Positions 59,745 to 64,000 of a stretch of DNA of 64,000 nt are shown one piece after another. Made by a program: the position numbers and the translations under genes. Every line of letters starts with the position of its first letter. Position 1 is the first letter of the stretch. The notes beneath the pieces were generated by a model that was not told the DNA's origin, did no database searches, and saw only the letters and a list, made by a program, of their open reading frames with translations. The stretch is from DASSBG01 sp035699085 (GTDB lineage: Bacteria; Pseudomonadota; Gammaproteobacteria; Xanthomonadales; Rhodanobacteraceae): contig DASSBG010000031.1 in the NCBI GenBank assembly GCA_035699085.1, positions 6,151 through 70,150 of the forward strand, in the 5' to 3' direction.

Positions 59745-61889
59745 TTACCAGATCTGCACTCGTTCGTCGCCGCTGCGCACCATCTTGTCGCCCGGCTGGC
59801 AATTGAATGCCTCGGCAAAGGCCGGCATGTCCGATGGCGCACCGATGGCGCGGAACTGGGCCGGCGAATGCGGGTCGGCGTTGAGCAGCACCAGTTGCCG
59901 CTCGGGCCGGGTTTCACCCCGCCACACGCGCGCCCAGTTGAGGAAGAACCGCTGGTCCTGGGTGAGGCCATCGATCTTCTTGCCGGCTTCCTGCGGATTG
60001 TTCTTCAGCGCCACCTGCAGGGCGTCGTAGGCGACATTGAGGCCACCGAGGTCGGCGATGTTCTCGCCCAGCGTCAGCTTGCCGTTCACGTGCTTGTCCG
60101 GGTGCTCCTTCGGCATCGGCACGTAGCTGTTGAACTGGTCGACCAGCTTCTGCGCGCGCGCATCGAATTTCTCGCGATCCGCCTTGGTCCACCAATTGGA
60201 CAGGTTGCCCTGGCCGTCGAACTGGCTGCCCTGGTCGTCAAAGCCGTGGCTGGCCTCGTGGCCGATCACGGCCCCAATGCCGCCGTAGTTGATGGCGTCG
60301 TCACCGTGGGCATAGAAGAACGGTGGCTGCAGGATCGCGGCGGGGAAGTTGATCGTGTTGTCGGACGGGTTGTAGTACGCGTTCACCGTCTGCGGCGTCA
60401 TGCCCCACTCCTTGCGGTTGGTGGGCTTGCCGATCTTGCCGATCTCGTAGCGGTAGTTGTACTCATGCGCCGCCCGCACGTTGGCGTAGTAGTTGTCCGG
60501 CGTGATCTTCAGGCCGGACCAGTCGCGCCATTGGCCCTCGTCGGGGTAGCCGATCTTGGGCAGGAAGGTCTCCCACTTGGCGATGGCCTTGGCCTTGGTG
60601 GCGTCGCTCATCCAGGCGAGATTCTCGATACGCGCCTTCAGCGCATTGCGGACGTTGGCCACCAGTTCCTCGGCGCGTGCCTTGGCCTGGGGCGGGAAAT
60701 ACCTGGCCACGTACAGCTCGCCAAGCCCCATGCCCATGCCGCGGTTCACGGCGCTCAAGACGCGCTTCCAGCGCGGCCGCTGTTCCGGCTGGCCGTTGAG
60801 CGTGGTGCCGTAGAAGGCAAAGTTGGCGTCCTGGAACGGCTTGGAGAGATAAGGCGAGGCGTCGTCAATGGCGTGGAAGGCAAGGTAGGCCTTCCACTGG
60901 TCGACCGGCGCGTCAGCCAGCAGCTTGTCGAACTGCTTGAAAAACTTGGGCTGGCCCATGGAGAAGCCCTTCTCCACGGTGACGCCCTGGGCCGTGAAGA
61001 ACTGCTTCCAGTCGAAGTGCGGCGTGATCTTGTCCGCTTCCGCCACGGTGACAAGGTGGTACTGGTTTTCCGGGTCACGCAGCTCAACTCGCGACAGCGA
61101 GTGCTTGGCCAGCGCGGTTTCGAAGGCCAGCACCTGGTCGGCCCTGGCTTTCGCCTCGTTGGCCGGCACACCGGTGAGCTCGAACATCTTCGCGATGTGC
61201 TTGACGTAGGCCTGGCGAAGGGTCTTGTAGTCGTCCTTCGTGTAGTAGTCCGGCGTCGGCAGGCCGAGGCCGCCCTGGAAGGTAAAGCCGATCTGGCGCT
61301 TGGCGTCCTTGTAATCGGCGCTGGACCCGAAATGGAACACCTGGCCGTCGCCGCGCGCGAACGCCTGGTCAAGCCAGTGCTCGACGTCATTCGACGACTT
61401 CAGCGCGGCAATGGACGCCAGTTCCGGCTTGATCGGAGCGTAGCCGGCGCTGTTGATGGCGTCGGTGTCCATGCCCGAACGGAAAAACCAGCCCACCTTC
61501 TGTTCGAGCGAGCCGTTCTCGGCACTGTCGGCGTGGCTCGCAGCGGCCTTCACGATCTGGTGCTGGTCGTCGAGGCTCTTCTCGCGCAGCAGATTGAAGG
61601 AGCCCCAACGGGTCTGGTCGGCCGGGATGGGGTTTGCCGCGAGCCATTTGGCGTTGACGAAGCCGTTGAAGTCGGTGCAGGCGTCGATGCTCTTGTCCAG
61701 CTCGCTGATGTCGAACACCGGCGTCTGGTCCGCGCTGGACGCGCTGGCGACGGTTGCGCCGCTGGTGGCCGCGCTGGCGACGGAGCCGTCGGCCGCGACA
61801 TCCGACGTCTGCGCTTGTTGCGCGCAGCCGGCGGTAAACAGGGACACCGCGATGGCCAACGCCATCGGCTTCAGGAACTTGCTGCTCAT
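59745..61889 (-). CDS. M13 family metalloendopeptidase lipoprotein (PepO/neprilysin-like)
   Basis: A 714-residue secreted zinc endopeptidase. The signal peptide ends in the lipobox LFTAGC, so the enzyme should be lipid-anchored. The N-terminal M13 domain starts at DKSIDACTDFNGFVNAKWLA. The catalytic domain has VIGHEASHGFDDQG (HExxH, near residue 544) and GENIADLGG (third zinc ligand Glu and the Asp), plus the NAYYNPSDNTINFPAAIL substrate strand. It cleaves peptides rather than large proteins. The ATG at 61889 has TGAGGG six bases upstream; an ATG 12 bases earlier lacks such a site. Xanthomonadales carry many M13 paralogs. Confidence 0.95.
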   Translation of the reverse strand: MSSKFLKPMALAIAVSLFTAGCAQQAQTSDVAADGSVASAATSGATVASASSADQTPVFDISELDKSIDACTDFNGFVNAKWLAANPIPADQTRWGSFNLLREKSLDDQHQIVKAAASHADSAENGSLEQKVGWFFRSGMDTDAINSAGYAPIKPELASIAALKSSNDVEHWLDQAFARGDGQVFHFGSSADYKDAKRQIGFTFQGGLGLPTPDYYTKDDYKTLRQAYVKHIAKMFELTGVPANEAKARADQVLAFETALAKHSLSRVELRDPENQYHLVTVAEADKITPHFDWKQFFTAQGVTVEKGFSMGQPKFFKQFDKLLADAPVDQWKAYLAFHAIDDASPYLSKPFQDANFAFYGTTLNGQPEQRPRWKRVLSAVNRGMGMGLGELYVARYFPPQAKARAEELVANVRNALKARIENLAWMSDATKAKAIAKWETFLPKIGYPDEGQWRDWSGLKITPDNYYANVRAAHEYNYRYEIGKIGKPTNRKEWGMTPQTVNAYYNPSDNTINFPAAILQPPFFYAHGDDAINYGGIGAVIGHEASHGFDDQGSQFDGQGNLSNWWTKADREKFDARAQKLVDQFNSYVPMPKEHPDKHVNGKLTLGENIADLGGLNVAYDALQVALKNNPQEAGKKIDGLTQDQRFFLNWARVWRGETRPERQLVLLNADPHSPAQFRAIGAPSDMPAFAEAFNCQPGDKMVRSGDERVQIW

Positions 61890-61961
61890 GGAAACCCTCA
61901 TTGCAGGAGTAACGGGGCCATGCGGCCACGCGGACCGCCGACACTAGCGAGGCGCCCAGCG

Positions 61962-61967
61962 ATCATA
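61962..61967 (-). promoter_or_regulatory. Possible -10 element of the M13 protease gene
   Basis: On the minus strand TATGAT lies 72 bases upstream of the ATG. The -35 region is not a good match to TTGACA. Confidence 0.4.
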
Positions 61968-61989
61968 CAGTGTCGAAGGTCACGCTTTG

Positions 61990-62095
61990 TTCGGGGACCG
62001 GGGACCGGGGACCGGGGACCGGGGACGCACAGCGTTCCGATGGTTCGACACCACGGGACGCAGGTTGGCGGTGAGCGAAGCGAACCCCAACAAGG
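61990..62095. repeat. GGGACCG heptamers and a MITE arm upstream of the M13 gene
   Basis: A clean run of about five GGGACCG units (61993-62027) is followed by an inverted arm of the MITE-like repeat at 62061-62092 (GGTTGGCGGTGAGCGAAGCG, then AACCCCAAC). It lies between the M13 upstream region and the convergent-side end of the CDF gene. Confidence 0.85.
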
Positions 62096-62158
62096 GCGCG
62101 CCAGCGCCCACGATCGGCGACGACGTCGCCCCGCGGGTTGAACCCCGCCCTGCCGCGC

Positions 62159-63067
62159 TCAATCGCGGACGTCGGGCTCGAAGAAGCTCCAGCGCACCTC
62201 GGGGAACTGCACCTTCAGCTCGCGCTCGACCGCATTGATGGCTTCGATGAGCGCCAGGTCGCTGGAGGCGCGCACCATCTTCGCCTTCACCGACACCATC
62301 ACGTCGTCGCCCATCTGCAGAGTCTTCAGCGCCAGCACGCAGTCAACCTCCGGCCGGCCGTTGAAGTACGCCAGCAACCGCTCGCGTTCGAGCGGCTCGA
62401 CGCCCTGCCCGATCAACAGCGCCTTGACCTCGACCGCGACCAGCACCGCGACCACCACCAGCAGCACGCCGATGGCCAGCGTGCCGATGGCATCAAACAG
62501 CAGGTTGCCGGTAAAGATCGTCGCCAGGATCGCCAGCAGCGCCAGCGTCAGACCCAGCATCGCCGCCGAATCCTCGCCCAGGATCACCAGCAGTTCGCTG
62601 CTGCGGCTCTCGCGGAACCAGCGCCACAGGCTGCGCCCGGCGCGCACCTTGTTGACCTCGCGCAGGCAGCCCCAAAGCGAAAAACCCTCGGCGAGCAGGC
62701 CGAACACCAGCACGCCGACCGCGATCCACGGCTTGTTGAGCGGTTCGTGCGCACCCAGCTTGTGCACACCCTCGTAGATCGAGAACAGGCCGCCGATGCT
62801 GAACAGCAGCATCGCCACCAGGAACGACCAGAAGTACAGCGCGCGGCCCCAGCCCAGCGGGTACTCCTCCGAGGGCGGCCGCTTGGCCTGGCGCATGCCG
62901 AGCAGCAGCAGGCCCTGGTTGCCGCAGTCGGCCAGCGAATGCACCGCCTCGGCCATCATCGAGCCGGAGCCGGTGACGAAGGCCGCCACCAGCTTCGCGA
63001 TGAAGATCGAGAAGTTGGCGCCAAGCGCGAACAGGATGGGCTTGAGCGAATCGCTGTGTCCGGACAT
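62159..63067 (-). CDS. Cation diffusion facilitator (CDF) family transporter
   Basis: A 302-residue inner-membrane metal/proton antiporter with about six helices. Metal-site motifs are SMMAEAVHSLADCGNQ in helix 2 and VILGEDSAAMLG in helix 5. The cytoplasmic C-terminal domain runs from LERERLLAYFNGRPEVDC to the end. The long loop with PPSEEYPLGWGRALYFWSFL places it in the ZnT9-like (SLC30A9) branch, whose metal choice is uncertain. Zinc, cobalt or manganese export are candidates. It is divergent from mfd, with 113 bases between starts. Confidence 0.92.
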   Translation of the reverse strand: MSGHSDSLKPILFALGANFSIFIAKLVAAFVTGSGSMMAEAVHSLADCGNQGLLLLGMRQAKRPPSEEYPLGWGRALYFWSFLVAMLLFSIGGLFSIYEGVHKLGAHEPLNKPWIAVGVLVFGLLAEGFSLWGCLREVNKVRAGRSLWRWFRESRSSELLVILGEDSAAMLGLTLALLAILATIFTGNLLFDAIGTLAIGVLLVVVAVLVAVEVKALLIGQGVEPLERERLLAYFNGRPEVDCVLALKTLQMGDDVMVSVKAKMVRASSDLALIEAINAVERELKVQFPEVRWSFFEPDVRD

Positions 63068-63180
63068 CGGTCATTCCCTTGCGGATGCCGCCCGATTCTA
63101 CGGCAGGCTGCATGGCGGCACGCTAAAATGGTGGACTTGCCCGCGCCCGCACGAGCGCCGGGCCCGCATCCATCGTCCCC

Positions 63181-64000
63181 ATGACCGAACCCATGCTGCT
63201 GCAGCCACCCTTGCCGGCCCGCGCCGGCCACCGCCGCTACTGGACCACGCCGCCCGGCGCCGCGCTGGCGCTGGCGGTGGCCGCGGCGGCGCGCGAGCAT
63301 GCGGGGCCGCTGGTGCTGGTGGCGCGCGACAGCCAGCAGGCGGCGGCGCTGGAACGCGAGCTGGCAGTGTTCGCCGGCGACCTGCCGGTGCTGCCCTTCC
63401 CGGACTGGGAAACCCTGCCCTACGACCTGTTCAGCCCGCACCCGGAAATCGTTTCGCAACGCGTCGCCACGCTGTACCGCCTGCCGGAGGTGAAGCGCGG
63501 CATCCTGGTGGTGCCGGTGGCGACGCTGATGCAACGGCTGGCGCCGCGCAGCCACGTCAACTCCGGCATCGACATGGGACTCGGGCAGACGCTGGACCTG
63601 GCCGCCGAGCAGCGGCGTCTGGAGGCGGCCGGCTACCGCAACGTGCCGCAAGTGGGCGAGCCCGGCGACTTCGCCGTGCGCGGCGCGCTGCTCGACATCT
63701 TCCCGATGGGCGCCGCGGTGCCCTACCGAATCGAACTGTTCGACGACGAGATCGAGTCGATCCGCAGCTTCGATCCGGAGACCCAGCGCTCGCAGGACAA
63801 GGTGGAGTCGGTGCGCCTGCTGCCGGCACGCGAGTTTCCGCTCAGCGACGAGGCGGCGGCGCGCTTCCGCGACCGCGGCCTGACGGGCTGGGACCTCGCG
63901 GGGCCGGAGGCTAGCTTCCCCGATCCGCTCGCGCACGCGGAGGCGTTCGAAGCGGCTCGCGCAGCGGGGCTGCGAATCACCGTCCACGCCGGTGAGTGGA
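63181..64000 (+). CDS. mfd: Transcription-repair coupling factor Mfd, 5' part (runs off window)
   Basis: The first 273 codons of Mfd, open to the window edge. The N-terminal UvrB-like modules are clear: VLPFPDWETLPYDLFSPHPE, ISQR-type helix IVSQRVATLYRLP, VVPVATLMQRLAP, and the domain-1B segment GEPGDFAVRGALLDIFPMG with IELFDDEIESIRSFDPETQR. Mfd removes stalled RNA polymerase at DNA damage and recruits UvrA. The polymerase-binding and translocase domains are beyond the window. The ATG at 63181 fits family length. Confidence 0.96.
   Translation, partial: MTEPMLLQPPLPARAGHRRYWTTPPGAALALAVAAAAREHAGPLVLVARDSQQAAALERELAVFAGDLPVLPFPDWETLPYDLFSPHPEIVSQRVATLYRLPEVKRGILVVPVATLMQRLAPRSHVNSGIDMGLGQTLDLAAEQRRLEAAGYRNVPQVGEPGDFAVRGALLDIFPMGAAVPYRIELFDDEIESIRSFDPETQRSQDKVESVRLLPAREFPLSDEAAARFRDRGLTGWDLAGPEASFPDPLAHAEAFEAARAAGLRITVHAGEW

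Overview
The window is a high-GC gammaproteobacterial chromosome segment, most likely from Xanthomonadales (Rhodanobacteraceae or Lysobacteraceae). The reasons are the conserved run fur / bamE / rnfH / ratA / smpB / ssrA, the murJ-rpsT and obgE-rpmA-rplU neighbourhoods, the tmRNA tag ANDSNYALAA, and intergenic gaps full of heptanucleotide arrays and palindromic repeats. This placement is inference from gene content; no 16S gene is present.

Left part (1-11.7 kb). A truncated histone-deacetylase-like gene, thpR, a SRPBCC protein and a PAS-GAF-GGDEF diguanylate cyclase lead into an AT-richer accessory block transcribed leftward (about 9.5 to 3.4 kb). The block holds a HlyD-type adaptor, a C39-peptidase ABC exporter, a 65-aa peptide with a double-glycine leader, and two CPBP-family membrane proteins of the kind used as bacteriocin self-immunity. 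A decayed copy of the cyclase gene lies inside it. I read this as a small peptide-export/bacteriocin-like locus, and the peptide is not one I recognise. A YtcJ-type amidohydrolase follows.

Middle part (12-28 kb). Metabolic genes (polysaccharide deacetylase, gcdH, GNAT, a fused alpha-beta 2-oxoacid dehydrogenase E1) end at a large palindromic repeat that supplies the stop codons of two convergent genes. Next comes a leftward operon of tandem unknown paralogs, tetratricopeptide-like membrane-anchored proteins and a 5'-nucleotidase, with a duplicated promoter-like element. Then come nadK, a sensor kinase whose expected phospho-acceptor histidine is arginine, and the fur-bamE-rnfH-ratA-smpB group.

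Defence candidate (28.1-34.1 kb). A single 1968-aa multidomain helicase-nuclease (transglutaminase-like, DUF4011, SF1 helicase, PD-(D/E)xK, DUF3320) of visibly lower GC sits between smpB and ssrA.

Right part (34.4-64 kb). Core genes: ssrA, an alkaline-phosphatase-fold phosphoglycerol transferase, murJ, rpsT, obgE, rpmA, rplU, uvrA with a coupled thioesterase and GPP34 protein, a DUF4139 protein, two enoyl-CoA hydratases, a DUF1289 protein, sseA, a pseudo-receiver protein, gltX, zur, rapA, an M13 metalloprotease, a CDF transporter and the start of mfd. Several intergenic spaces here are built from three heptamer repeat families and a MITE-like palindrome; one heptamer array has become the C-terminus of an enoyl-CoA hydratase.
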